In this document: positions 17,243 through 26,902 of the stretch, piece by piece | How the letters are laid out: each line of letters begins with the position of its first letter | Position numbering within the stretch: the first letter of the stretch is position 1 | Assembly: GCF_004798705.1 (NCBI RefSeq) | Contig: NZ_CP039290.1 | Span: 868,001-932,000 of the forward strand | Length of the DNA: 64,000 nt | Source of the DNA: Arthrobacter sp. PAMC25564 | Lineage (GTDB): Bacteria > Actinomycetota > Actinomycetes > Actinomycetales > Micrococcaceae | Reading direction: 5' to 3' | Notes under the pieces: model-generated | The model's input: the letters and a program-made list of their open reading frames with translations, nothing else | Told to the model about the DNA's origin: nothing | The model's database searches: none | Translations under genes and position numbers: made by a program

Positions 17243-17734
17243 ATGTCCAACGGGCCTAGCCCCTTTGACTTCAGTCAATACAGCGGGACTCCGGCGAACA
17301 GTCAATCGCCGGCTCCAGCGGACGGCCAATTCGGCGACGCCCAGAACCGTGTGGCACCCGCCGACCCATTTGCAGGATTTGGTGGTTCTGTTTCAACCCT
17401 TCCCCACGCAACTCACGACGCAACGGGTTCTGAAGTTGTTGCGGCACCCATGCTTTGGCTGTATATTGCGGCAGCCGCGGCCGCCCTTTCGATTGGCGTG
17501 GCCCTCACATTTGGCCAACTGCCGGCAGCGGCTATTTCCGCCTGGTTCCTGGGCGGGCCGGTGGCTATTGCAGCCGTGGCGCTGTTCTCGTTGAAGGACA
17601 CAAGGGCACGGACATTTACGCTTTATTCGGGCAGTGCTGTGGCTCCATGGATGCAACGGCTGGCCCTGCTGGCAAGTCTCGTGGCCGTCGTCGTGAGCGC
17701 GCTGCACATCGCAAACTGGGCAGGCCGGCTTTGA
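17243..17734 (+). CDS. small membrane protein, first gene of the vWA/tubulin/GTPase operon
   Basis: A 163-residue protein. A hydrophilic Pro/Ser/Gln-rich N-terminal tail of about 60 residues includes PFAGFGGS. Three or four TM segments follow (MLWLYIAAAAAALSIGVAL, AISAWFLGGPVAIAAVALF, LALLASLVAVVVSALHIA). A purine-rich GGGGGAA precedes the ATG chosen here; the alternative ATG five codons upstream is possible. Its stop overlaps the TTG start of the vWA gene (TTGA). No family recognised. The position suggests a membrane anchor or partner of the operon products. Confidence 0.7.
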   Translation: MSNGPSPFDFSQYSGTPANSQSPAPADGQFGDAQNRVAPADPFAGFGGSVSTLPHATHDATGSEVVAAPMLWLYIAAAAAALSIGVALTFGQLPAAAISAWFLGGPVAIAAVALFSLKDTRARTFTLYSGSAVAPWMQRLALLASLVAVVVSALHIANWAGRL

Positions 17735-20553
17735 TCCGCCGCTGGCTGGCGGCGCTGACCGCCGCAGCGCTGTGCGCCGCCCTTCCGGCCCTCGGAGCAG
17801 GTTCCGCGCTTGCAGCAGCCCCGGCTGCGCCGGCCCCGGTTGCAACGGCGGAAAAGACCTCGACCCAGGTGGATGATTTTCGAGCCTGCGTCGCCGGTGG
17901 CGGGGCAACGGACATATTGCTCCTGGTCGACGAGTCGTCAAGCCTGCAGGGAACGGACCCCGAAAATGCCCGCGTGACGTCGGCGTCCTACCTGGTCAAA
18001 CAACTGGCAGACTTTGCGACCGGCTCGAAGGCGGACCTGAGCGTCGCGGTAAGCGTCTTCGCCCAGGGCTATTCCCGAATCGACGACTGGACGTCGCTGG
18101 ACAACACGACCCTCCCGGGCGTCCAAGCCACCATCGCTTCACTGAAAGACCGCGTCCAGGGTATGGAGACCGACTATTGGACGGCCCTGGACGGTGCCCG
18201 GACTGAGCTCGCTGCCAGGGCCGCAGCCCGTCCCGGAACACAAAGCTGTCAAACGCTGGTCTGGTTCACCGACGGTGCCATCAACTACACCATCCGTCAA
18301 AGCAACGAGGACAAGGCACTGTTTGGCGCCGCCAAGCCATTTGCTCCCGACGTGGAGCTGACCAGCCAGGCCGCCGTCGAGCAAGTCCGGCAGTTGGCTG
18401 TTTCGGACATTTGCCGGGGCGGTGGCCTGGCTGACCAGCTGCGCTCATCGCACGTCTCAGTTTTCGGCGTGGGCCTGCAAAGCGGCGAACCATCGGATTT
18501 CTCGTTTCTCGAATCTGTGGTGGCCGGTAAATCAACTTCGGACTCCTCGGAATGTGGAAAACTGACTGCACCCATCCCCGGTGAGTTCCATCTGGCGACG
18601 GACATCGACGGACTGCTGTTCGCCTTCGATGGCGTGAGTTCACCGAAGAGCCGTGCCATTCTCCAGACCAGCGGCATCTGCCAGGTGGCCGTCTGCGCTG
18701 ACAGCGCACACCGGTTCGTGCTTGATCAGTCCACCCCTGCTGTCCGGGTGCTGGCGACAGCCGATGCCCCGGGCATCTCGGCGTCGCTCTTGGATCCGCT
18801 GGGCCACCTTAGCCAGCTCCCCAGGACGAACGTCGGCACCGAGGTAACGCTCGCGGCCGACGGCAGTTCGTTGAAGTACACGTGGCTGTCCGAGAAAACG
18901 GTCGTGATTTCCATGGCGGCAGGTGCTGGAAGCAAGTCCTGGAGCGGATTGTGGCAGCTCGCATTTACGGACCCGGCCGGCCAGTCGGGGGGCAAACCCT
19001 CCCGGTCCAGCATCCACATCGAGGGGAGCCTCAAGCCGGCGTGGCTCAATCCGGCAGCATCTCCGCTCCACGTGGGCGAGAAGATCGGCAATATCCAGCT
19101 GGGACTGCTGGACGCCGCCGGAAACCCGGTTGACCCCGGCTCGCTGCTCGGTGACGTAAAACTGACGGCCTCGTTGGTTGGCTCCGAAGGCAAAACGATG
19201 GTCGTGGCTGATGCGCTGGGCAAAGCCGACATTGCGAAGCCGGTCACCCTGGATCTCACCGGGTTTTCCGTCGGGGCTGCCGAACTGAAGCTGGACCTGG
19301 CCATCACGACGGCACCAACGACGGCAGGCGGGAACCCTGTCCCGGGTACGGCGCTGACGCCCGCTTTGGCATCTGTTCCGGTGAACCTGCTTCCTCCGGC
19401 AGAGTTTCCCGTGGTGGGTTCGAAGATCGATTTCGGCCAGATGGATGGGACGTCGCAGGCATCCGCCGCGCTTCAGGTCTCCGGCGCCGGTTGCGTCTGG
19501 CTGGCCGCGGGCAAGTCACCGGACATCGTGGCGTCGCCCGCGGCTTTGGGCAAAGTGACGATCGGGCTCGCCAAAGCCTCCGGACCGGAAAGCTGCATCA
19601 AGGTCAAGGACGTCAATTCCCTGCCGATGACTTTTGCGGCAGACCAGCCGGACAACGGTTCGGTCAACGGCCGGATTGAGCTCATGATTGCGCCCGACGG
19701 CGAACCGGGCAGGGCTTTGCCGGTGAGCGTGGCGTTTACGGCGAGCATGTCCAAGCCCCTAAATACCACCAATTTCCTGCTGGCATTGATCGTGGCCCTT
19801 GTGCTTGGCCCCGGCATTCCGTTGCTGCTGATGTACGGCGCCAAGTGGTTCGTCGCCAGGATCCCGGGACGTGTGTTGTCCGGCGAGATCATCCCTGTGA
19901 CCATTTCCCACCAACAGCTGCTGCGCGACGGCCAGCCCTTCGTCATCCGGGACACCGACCTGACCGACCTTGTTCCAATGAAGGCCTCGGGCTCACGATC
20001 ACTCACGGTGGCCGGGATCGAGCTGCGTGCCAAGACAGGCTGGTCTCCACTGGGATCCGGGTACGTGGCTGTGCTGGCTCCCGCCCGGTACGGCGTCGGA
20101 TCAGCAGCCCCCGCCGCCGACCGGCGCGGGCTCACCCCGCGGCTGCCCCTTGCGGTCCACAACCACTGGGTCCTGCTGGTGGACCCGATGGGGGATCCGG
20201 CGTCGGCCTCGGTCCTGGTGCTGACCGCCGGGGATGCCTCGCCCGCGGAGAAGAAGGACATCGCGGCCGACATTGCGCGCCGGCTTCCGCTGCTCAGGGA
20301 GCGCCTGGCCGAAGCGATGCGCGCCGCGGACGTCGCTGAAGCCACTACCCCTGGTCAGGTGCCCGGGTCCGGACCGACAGCATCCGGAGGCGCCGGCGGA
20401 TTTTCCGGGTTCAGCGCGGCAAACCGGGGTGCCGGGCCGGGGGGATTCAGCGGATTCGGCGGCGCCAGCCCGGACCAGGCCCCGGTACCGGAACCGGCCT
20501 CCGGATCGCAAGACCCCCAGGTCACGAGTCCGTGGGGCACCCCGCCTCCGTGA
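17731..20553 (+). CDS. secreted/anchored vWA domain protein
   Basis: A 940-residue protein starting at a TTG that overlaps the previous stop. MIRRWLAALTAAALCAALPALGAG is a signal peptide. The vWA domain follows, with the MIDAS motif DESSS at residues 67-71, YSRIDDW, and VWFTDGAINY supplying a late Asp. A long beta-rich extracytoplasmic region leads to one TM helix (about residues 680-705, LLALIVALVLGPGIPLLL). A C-terminal part of about 235 residues is thus predicted to be cytosolic. It ends in a Gly/Phe/Pro tail with GGFSGF twice. The design, an outside vWA sensor and an inside tail, suits a transmembrane link to the cytosolic tubulin-like and GTPase proteins. That link is inference. Confidence 0.85.
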   Translation: MIRRWLAALTAAALCAALPALGAGSALAAAPAAPAPVATAEKTSTQVDDFRACVAGGGATDILLLVDESSSLQGTDPENARVTSASYLVKQLADFATGSKADLSVAVSVFAQGYSRIDDWTSLDNTTLPGVQATIASLKDRVQGMETDYWTALDGARTELAARAAARPGTQSCQTLVWFTDGAINYTIRQSNEDKALFGAAKPFAPDVELTSQAAVEQVRQLAVSDICRGGGLADQLRSSHVSVFGVGLQSGEPSDFSFLESVVAGKSTSDSSECGKLTAPIPGEFHLATDIDGLLFAFDGVSSPKSRAILQTSGICQVAVCADSAHRFVLDQSTPAVRVLATADAPGISASLLDPLGHLSQLPRTNVGTEVTLAADGSSLKYTWLSEKTVVISMAAGAGSKSWSGLWQLAFTDPAGQSGGKPSRSSIHIEGSLKPAWLNPAASPLHVGEKIGNIQLGLLDAAGNPVDPGSLLGDVKLTASLVGSEGKTMVVADALGKADIAKPVTLDLTGFSVGAAELKLDLAITTAPTTAGGNPVPGTALTPALASVPVNLLPPAEFPVVGSKIDFGQMDGTSQASAALQVSGAGCVWLAAGKSPDIVASPAALGKVTIGLAKASGPESCIKVKDVNSLPMTFAADQPDNGSVNGRIELMIAPDGEPGRALPVSVAFTASMSKPLNTTNFLLALIVALVLGPGIPLLLMYGAKWFVARIPGRVLSGEIIPVTISHQQLLRDGQPFVIRDTDLTDLVPMKASGSRSLTVAGIELRAKTGWSPLGSGYVAVLAPARYGVGSAAPAADRRGLTPRLPLAVHNHWVLLVDPMGDPASASVLVLTAGDASPAEKKDIAADIARRLPLLRERLAEAMRAADVAEATTPGQVPGSGPTASGGAGGFSGFSAANRGAGPGGFSGFGGASPDQAPVPEPASGSQDPQVTSPWGTPPP

Positions 20554-20607
20554 CAGGTCCCAGTCCCAGCGACGAAGTTTTCGATTACAGAGCAGATAGG
20601 TAGGGCC

Positions 20608-23600
20608 GTGCGCAAATTCCTGGTTGTTGGTTGTGGGGGATCCGGTGGAGCGACGCTGGCGTTCATGATGGATCAGCTCAAGTCCGAGCTCCATGCGCAA
20701 GGCATCGATGAGATCCCTGCGGGATGGCAGTTCGTCCACATTGATGTGCCGCTGGCTCCGGATACTGCCATCCCGGGGGTGGGCAATGTGTTCCAACAGG
20801 GCGGCACCTACATCGGGACGGGACCCAACAGCGGCAGTTACCCGATCCTGGACAACGCGCTGAGCCACAGACTTTCCAACGAGCGGTCGCTGGAAGAGAT
20901 CGGCACGTGGGCTCCGCGTGACCCGAACAAGATCGGCGTTCCGATCCACAGTGGCGCCGGCCAGATGCGGGCTGTTGGCCGCATGATTACCTTGAGTAAA
21001 GCGTCCGACGTGCGGATGGGACTTGAGCGTGCGTTCCAGAAACTCAACCTCGTGGAAACCAATGCCCAGATGGAGCATGTACAAGGACTCCTGCCGGGGT
21101 CGGACGCGTTCCATTCCGTCGAGCCTCCAATCGTCCTGGTGGTTTCATCGATGGCGGGAGGCGCCGGCGCGTCCATGGCACTCGACGTCTGCCGCCTCCT
21201 CACACTTGTCCCCGGCGTGACTCCTGGCCTCATGGGTGTGTTCATGCTGGCGGCCGACGTGTTTGACAGTTTGCCGCCGGCAGCCCGCGGCGGCGTTCGC
21301 GCCAATTCGCTGGCCATGCTCGGGGAAATCGTGGCCGCCCAAACCGTTGCCGCGCAAGAGCACGACGCACGGACGCTGGCAGCCCTCGGCGAACAGAGCG
21401 GCGCCACGGGTGAAAAGCCGTTCGCGCGCGTGTTCCCGGTCGGCCGGTTCTCGGGCGTGGAGCGGACCATGTTTGGAGACGGCACGCAAAACGCCGTATA
21501 CCGCGGCCTCGGCCGGGGCCTTGCTGCGCTGATGCGAAGCGGCAGGGCGTCGGGCGACTTCGTCTCCTTCGACCTCGGCAACCTATCCGAGGACAAGCCG
21601 GCACGCCGCCAGTTCCTTGGCTGGGGAGCCGAGTCAAACGACGTCGCATGGGGGGCCTTCGGGTTCGCCAGCCTCAGCATGGGTCGTGACCGCTACGCGG
21701 AGTACTCGGCCCAGCGCTTGGCGCGTACGGCAGTGGATCGATTGCGCAGCGGACATCTGCAAACCGGGAACACGGCGTCGTCCGTGGAACAGGTCAACGC
21801 ATTGGTGACCAGCCAGTGGAGCAACATCTGTGGGGCCTTGGGGCTGCCCACCGCGGCGGAGGGCGCGCTGGGGCAGAGCCAGGTGCTGGAGTGGTTCACC
21901 GAGACGGCATTCAGGCGCCAGGACGTCACCCGGCTGGCAGCGACGATCTCGGATGAGCAGGTGGTGCCCTATCTCCCCGCGCCCGCGGGAAACCATGCGG
22001 CGCAGTGGTTGCCGGTGCTGCGGCAGAAGCTTCAGGAGCGCAAGGTCGCGGTGACCGCGGGAACATCCGAGGCAGCTTATGCCTGGGCGTACGACTACAA
22101 AGACGTCCTCCTCGGACATTTTATGAGCCAGATCGAGCAGGCCGTCACGCAGTTCGGGCTGCCGTATGCGCGGGCCATCGTTGAACGGCTGGAAGCCCTG
22201 CTGCGTGACCAGTTGGTGGTCACGCTGAAGGAGATGGCCAACCACGGGATGCCGAATGTTGCGGCCATACCGGGGCAGTTCGAGAACGAGGTCGGGCAGA
22301 TGAACGTCATTGCCAACGGCCAATCCGTCATCGACCGTTTGGCCGGGTTGATCCGCGGACAGGCGACAGACCTCTTGTTTGCGCAGGCCGCCGGGTCAGC
22401 GTGCAACGTCTTCACCGCCTTCGTATCGGAGGTGCTGCCGTCGATGAAGGACGCGCTGAGCGAAGCGTTGGACGTCCTGACGGGGGCCGTTGCCGCGACG
22501 TCAACTCCGGTGGGCCTGGCCGACGTCGCCACGGACCAGTACGGGTCCTGGCCCTCGGACGAGGACCGCGGCGTGCCGCAGCGCTTTGACGTAGCGGACA
22601 ACGAAATCCTCATCACGGAGTCCAGATTCTTCGCCGGCCAGTATGAAGCGGATGTGACGGCCAGCGGTGGCGGAGCGGCCGGACAGCTCGCGTTCCGTGA
22701 CGCACGCAGGCGGCTCACGGACCATGTGATCAGTGGCAGATGGCCGGTTGCAAGCGGATCTGCCGCTCCCGCCGGCCTGCTCGAACAAGTCGCGGCCTGG
22801 CGGCCGGGAGAGTTCAACCGCGATCCGGTCTCACACGCGCCGGTAACTCCGTCACGGCCGCGGTTTGTCCTCCACACCGCGCCATCCAAGGTCCTGGACC
22901 GGGCGCGGCAGTACGTCGCCCGCCCCCATGAGCCTTTCCACCGGTTCTGTTCGCTGTCACTACGCGACTACGTGCTGGGCCTGGACGCGCGGGAATCGGA
23001 GATACCGCAGCGGAAGGCAGAACTCGCGACGAAGTTCGCGCAGGCCTTGAACCGGGCGGTACCGCTGATCGGCGTCAATCCCGACGTTGTGCGGATGGTC
23101 CACGACGCGTCCGTGGCGTACCGTTACAAGTTTTCGTCGATCCCCTTCATGGCAGTCGACGACCTCACCCAGATGCTGATCGCCAAAACGGCGGAGAATC
23201 CGAACATCGCCGAGGAAACGGCGGACATCTTGAGGGGATCACTCAGCGAAGACGCGAACGTGCAGCGGATCGACATCTTTGGCTCCTACCGGAACTATTC
23301 GCCCCTAGTTTTTGACTCCGTACTGGGCCCCGTGGCACAGCAATGGGCGGGCACCTCGCTGCCCGAGCGCAAGGGCTTCTGGAGCCACCGGAGGTCACGG
23401 CCGCTCGTTGCGTCCCTGCCCATGGGAGACGCGGAACGCCGCGCCATGATCGCCGGCTGGTTCGTCGGCCAGATCACCGGCCAGCTCCGGCTCCCGGAGC
23501 CGCCGTACGAAACCGCCGTCGAGATCTGGGACGAGTTGAACCGCAAATGGATCCAGTTCCCCAACCCGCTGTTGACTCCTCCGGCACAGTTCCTGGCCAA

Positions 23601-24159
23601 GTCCTTCGATTGGCTGCCGGCGGTGATGGAATCCATCCTTATCGCTGTAGCGCGGACGCACCAGGCCCCGGTCCTGTCCTCCCTGCGGCCGTACCACGTA
23701 CTGCGCGGGCTGTACGATTCGACGGCCGAAGAGCCGGCGGCGGGGCTGTTCGAAGTTTCTGCCGGCGCCTCCCTGGCCGCCTGGCTGGGCACGGGCGAGA
23801 CGCTCTCCGGATCACCAAGCCGGGTCCCGGACGTGGTGCCGGAAAGCACGGTCGACGATCGCTTTGAGCTGACCAAGGCGTGGCTGGAGACAATCCGGGG
23901 GCTTGCCGGCGACCATTTCATGCCGCCGGGCAAGGAGGGCAACACCGGAGGGGGCAGTTTTTCCGTCATTGCGACCAGACGGGCGGCCAGCGCCACGCCA
24001 ATCTTCCGCGACCTCGCCGACGACATTTACATTGTCCTCGGCGAGCTGCTGCAGCATCTTGAAACCGCGTACCAGCGCTCGCTCGCGGTCCCCGTCGTGG
24101 CCGTGACGCCGGGCGGCGCCGATGATGGCCTGACGTTCCCCGGGATTGGAGCGTTCTGA
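20608..24159 (+). CDS. tubulin-like domain protein (Tubulin_2 type), 1183 aa
   Basis: Starts at GTG and opens with a strand and nucleotide-binding loop, FLVVGCGGSGGATLAFMM (residues 4-21). SSMAGGAGASMALDVCRLL at about 178-196 takes the place of the tubulin/FtsZ GGGTGTG signature. This two-loop layout is that of the bacterial tubulin-like family PF13809. The protein is much longer than FtsZ (about 350-400), with some 700 extra residues of unrecognised, partly helical sequence. GTP binding and polymerisation are family-based guesses. The gene sits 54 bases after the vWA gene and one base before the next gene's ATG, so it belongs to the operon. It is the only cytoskeleton-like component of the locus. 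Confidence 0.8.
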   Translation: MRKFLVVGCGGSGGATLAFMMDQLKSELHAQGIDEIPAGWQFVHIDVPLAPDTAIPGVGNVFQQGGTYIGTGPNSGSYPILDNALSHRLSNERSLEEIGTWAPRDPNKIGVPIHSGAGQMRAVGRMITLSKASDVRMGLERAFQKLNLVETNAQMEHVQGLLPGSDAFHSVEPPIVLVVSSMAGGAGASMALDVCRLLTLVPGVTPGLMGVFMLAADVFDSLPPAARGGVRANSLAMLGEIVAAQTVAAQEHDARTLAALGEQSGATGEKPFARVFPVGRFSGVERTMFGDGTQNAVYRGLGRGLAALMRSGRASGDFVSFDLGNLSEDKPARRQFLGWGAESNDVAWGAFGFASLSMGRDRYAEYSAQRLARTAVDRLRSGHLQTGNTASSVEQVNALVTSQWSNICGALGLPTAAEGALGQSQVLEWFTETAFRRQDVTRLAATISDEQVVPYLPAPAGNHAAQWLPVLRQKLQERKVAVTAGTSEAAYAWAYDYKDVLLGHFMSQIEQAVTQFGLPYARAIVERLEALLRDQLVVTLKEMANHGMPNVAAIPGQFENEVGQMNVIANGQSVIDRLAGLIRGQATDLLFAQAAGSACNVFTAFVSEVLPSMKDALSEALDVLTGAVAATSTPVGLADVATDQYGSWPSDEDRGVPQRFDVADNEILITESRFFAGQYEADVTASGGGAAGQLAFRDARRRLTDHVISGRWPVASGSAAPAGLLEQVAAWRPGEFNRDPVSHAPVTPSRPRFVLHTAPSKVLDRARQYVARPHEPFHRFCSLSLRDYVLGLDARESEIPQRKAELATKFAQALNRAVPLIGVNPDVVRMVHDASVAYRYKFSSIPFMAVDDLTQMLIAKTAENPNIAEETADILRGSLSEDANVQRIDIFGSYRNYSPLVFDSVLGPVAQQWAGTSLPERKGFWSHRRSRPLVASLPMGDAERRAMIAGWFVGQITGQLRLPEPPYETAVEIWDELNRKWIQFPNPLLTPPAQFLAKSFDWLPAVMESILIAVARTHQAPVLSSLRPYHVLRGLYDSTAEEPAAGLFEVSAGASLAAWLGTGETLSGSPSRVPDVVPESTVDDRFELTKAWLETIRGLAGDHFMPPGKEGNTGGGSFSVIATRRAASATPIFRDLADDIYIVLGELLQHLETAYQRSLAVPVVAVTPGGADDGLTFPGIGAF

Positions 24160-24160
24160 G

Positions 24161-26836
24161 ATGGGTGCGTTGACAGTTCTTGTGGCTCCGCGGGGTCTGG
24201 CCGCCGGAATCCGGGACTCGCTGACCGATCTGTCGGGATTGGACCTGATCGGCCCCTTTGTCTGGATCGAGCCCCGGATGGTGACTGGAACAAGCATCGG
24301 TGGTGTCCTGGTCGCCGATGGCGCCCAGACTGGCATCACCCTGCAGGGCATGGCCGGAGAAGAAGGGTACAGCGCCATTCGGTTGTGCGTACTGGTACCC
24401 GGGATGGCCTCGCAAGACCAGGTCGACGTCCGGACCGGGCAGGACATTGCGGAGTTCCTGGAGTCTTCGATGGGAGGACGCCAGGTCCTCCGCGTCCGGA
24501 TGGTCATCACACGGGCCGGGGAGTCCAAGCAGATAGAGGGACTTGCCCAGGACGGCTGGCATAATCTGGTGCTCGCTCCCGAAGAATCCGCAGGGCCCGG
24601 CATCGGCCAGAAACTTCTGTATTCCACGCAGGACCCGCACGATTTTGGTGTCCTCGCGGCATCCGCGTGCGCTTCCGTTCTCGGGCTGTGGCATGGCAGC
24701 CAAGGAACGCCGTTGGATGGGCAATCCCCCCTCCCCGGGCAAAGCGCTTGTCTGGTGCGGGCCTACCACCGCCAGCTCGACACCTCGGCGGTGGAGGAAA
24801 TGCTGAAGAAGGAGGTAATTTCCACGCGGCAAGGGCTGCCGCTACCGACCCATCACGGCGGATCCACCACCTACATCGAAGACCATGGACGCGCGGCCCA
24901 GGCGATGTCGGACAGCCTGTGGGCTAAACATCAGGGTGTTCTGCGCGGGCCCCGTGAGGCCAGGCGGGCGGAGACTCCGAAGCCCATCGGCGCATTGGAA
25001 GCGCTCAGGATGATGTTCAGTTTCCTGCTGGCCGCACTGAAGGGCGCGCCCCGGAGCTGGGCCAACCGGATCGCGACGAGAGCCAAGTCCCAGGCCGCCG
25101 CAGCAGTTCACGGTGCCGTGTTCGGCTCTGCCCCGTCCCAGTACACAGTGATGGTCGACGGCGTGACTCCCCATGGCCTTCCGGTCTCGTGGCTGGATGT
25201 CCGCGACGCCGCCGTGACGTTGGACAAAGCCCTTGGGACCTCCGGGATGCAGGATGACCATGAAGCCGCCGCAGATCTGTCCGCGGTGTGGCGGGACTAT
25301 GCGGCCGGTGCCATGACCCTGGCTGATGCCGGCGAGCGGGTGGACGCGCTTCCGCCGGTCCAGGTAGGTACCCAGCGGGCCGTGCTTCGGGGACCGGAAA
25401 TGGCCGTCCCGGGTTCGGAGGCCCGATTTGAGCAGATTCCACCACATCTGGCGGCTGCCATCGAGCTTCACTCCGTACGCCCCTTTGATGTCCTGGGCAC
25501 CTTCACCATGGAGCAGCGCCTTCAGCGCGCGGCCGATGATCCGGCCCTGGGCTTGTCTGCCAGCCGGACGGTGCAGGAACTGCGTGGCTGGAAGGCACAG
25601 TTCGAGGACACGTTCGCTGCGCGTGTGGGCACACGGATCGGCCAGAGCCTCATGGAGGTCCAGAACGAGGTTCAGCGCCTCCTCACCCAGATCCGCGACG
25701 CGGCCTCAGCGGACGGAATGATGGGCAGCGTCATGGCGAAGCAGAAGAGGCTTTCCTGGTGGATGAAGATCCTGGTGGGTATTTTGATCGCCGGGGTGGC
25801 TGTTATCGCTGTTCTGTTCCTGACAGGCGTGCTCACCGTTGCCGCCGCTGCGATCGCCGCTACCACGCTGGTTCTGGGCTGGTTTGCGGCCGCCTTGGTC
25901 ACGTTCCTCAGGGGCCAGCGGGACCTGTTCCGGCTGCTGAACGCACGCAAGCAGCTGATCAGTGACGACGAGGTCTCACGCAGGAACCTGCGGCACGCAC
26001 TTCGCGATCTCCGCAGGCTGGGAGGTGCTTACAGCCAGTTTCTCGCCTGGTCCGACATCATCGGTACCGTGCTCAACGAGCCATTCGGCCGGGCGGGCGC
26101 AACCGGAACCGGACGGACTCCGGCGGTCGAAGGACTTCCCTTGAATGTGCGGGTCGGCGCGGCCGCGGTTGACCAGCAGGTTATCGGCCTCGCGGCCGCT
26201 GAACTGCGCCGTGATCTGTTCAGCGTCGGTTGGCTGACAAGGTCCTGGGAACTGGCCATTCTGAACGCCGGCCGCCAACTTGGGGTGCGCGGTTACGAGC
26301 TGACGGGCCAGCCTGACTCGATCTTCCGCCAGCCGGGCGACGGCGAGTTGTCACTCCTGCCGGACTGGATTCGGATTCTGGACGGGCGCGGCATCGACCC
26401 GGCCGCCGGCGAAGAGCTGTGGGCAGGAGCCCTCAACAGCCTGGAAGGTCACAGGGCGTCCACAGCGGCGGGATTGCAGTCCACTGTGGATGAGGTCCGC
26501 GGATCCAGCCAGGTTCAGACATCACTTAGCGAATTCATGTCCGGAATGCAGGATTCCGGCGCCGGCGCAGTGTCCCAACTCTTTGACAGTGCTGTCCTCA
26601 CGGATGTCGGCCGCAGCGCCGGTCGGGCCGCCGTAGACCGCAGCAGCAGATTCCAGAGCAACTCGGGTCTCAGCCAGCAGCTCACGCTTGTCCAGTTCAG
26701 CGCGGGGATTCCCGAACACGAGTTTCTGATCTCGAAAACGACCATAGACAAGGACTGGTGGTCAATTCCCGCAGAGGATCCTTTTGACCCCACCGACCCC
26801 CCGGAATTCGTCATGCCGACGGGCCCCACCTTTTGA
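24161..26836 (+). CDS. large two-TM protein of the operon, unrecognised family
   Basis: An 891-residue protein. The N-terminal 250 residues are alpha/beta (MGALTVLVAPRGLAAGIRDSL, VVTG-like VTGTSIGGVLVAD, RLCVLVPG). The middle is mostly helical. A TM hairpin at about residues 535-590 (ILVGILIAGVAVIAVLFL, AAIAATTLVLGWFAAAL) follows a basic KQKRLSWWMK. A long helical region then leads to an acidic PAEDPFDPTDPPEFVMP end. The ATG is one base after the tubulin-like stop; GGAGCG lies about nine bases upstream. No catalytic motif was recognised. The central TM hairpin suggests an anchoring scaffold for the cytosolic partners. Confidence 0.65.
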   Translation: MGALTVLVAPRGLAAGIRDSLTDLSGLDLIGPFVWIEPRMVTGTSIGGVLVADGAQTGITLQGMAGEEGYSAIRLCVLVPGMASQDQVDVRTGQDIAEFLESSMGGRQVLRVRMVITRAGESKQIEGLAQDGWHNLVLAPEESAGPGIGQKLLYSTQDPHDFGVLAASACASVLGLWHGSQGTPLDGQSPLPGQSACLVRAYHRQLDTSAVEEMLKKEVISTRQGLPLPTHHGGSTTYIEDHGRAAQAMSDSLWAKHQGVLRGPREARRAETPKPIGALEALRMMFSFLLAALKGAPRSWANRIATRAKSQAAAAVHGAVFGSAPSQYTVMVDGVTPHGLPVSWLDVRDAAVTLDKALGTSGMQDDHEAAADLSAVWRDYAAGAMTLADAGERVDALPPVQVGTQRAVLRGPEMAVPGSEARFEQIPPHLAAAIELHSVRPFDVLGTFTMEQRLQRAADDPALGLSASRTVQELRGWKAQFEDTFAARVGTRIGQSLMEVQNEVQRLLTQIRDAASADGMMGSVMAKQKRLSWWMKILVGILIAGVAVIAVLFLTGVLTVAAAAIAATTLVLGWFAAALVTFLRGQRDLFRLLNARKQLISDDEVSRRNLRHALRDLRRLGGAYSQFLAWSDIIGTVLNEPFGRAGATGTGRTPAVEGLPLNVRVGAAAVDQQVIGLAAAELRRDLFSVGWLTRSWELAILNAGRQLGVRGYELTGQPDSIFRQPGDGELSLLPDWIRILDGRGIDPAAGEELWAGALNSLEGHRASTAAGLQSTVDEVRGSSQVQTSLSEFMSGMQDSGAGAVSQLFDSAVLTDVGRSAGRAAVDRSSRFQSNSGLSQQLTLVQFSAGIPEHEFLISKTTIDKDWWSIPAEDPFDPTDPPEFVMPTGPTF

Positions 26837-26902
26837 TCCCCCGATCGAACCTGATTCCCCTTTCGCCGACCGCCAGGATGGGCGACCCCGCAGGAGATGT
26901 TG

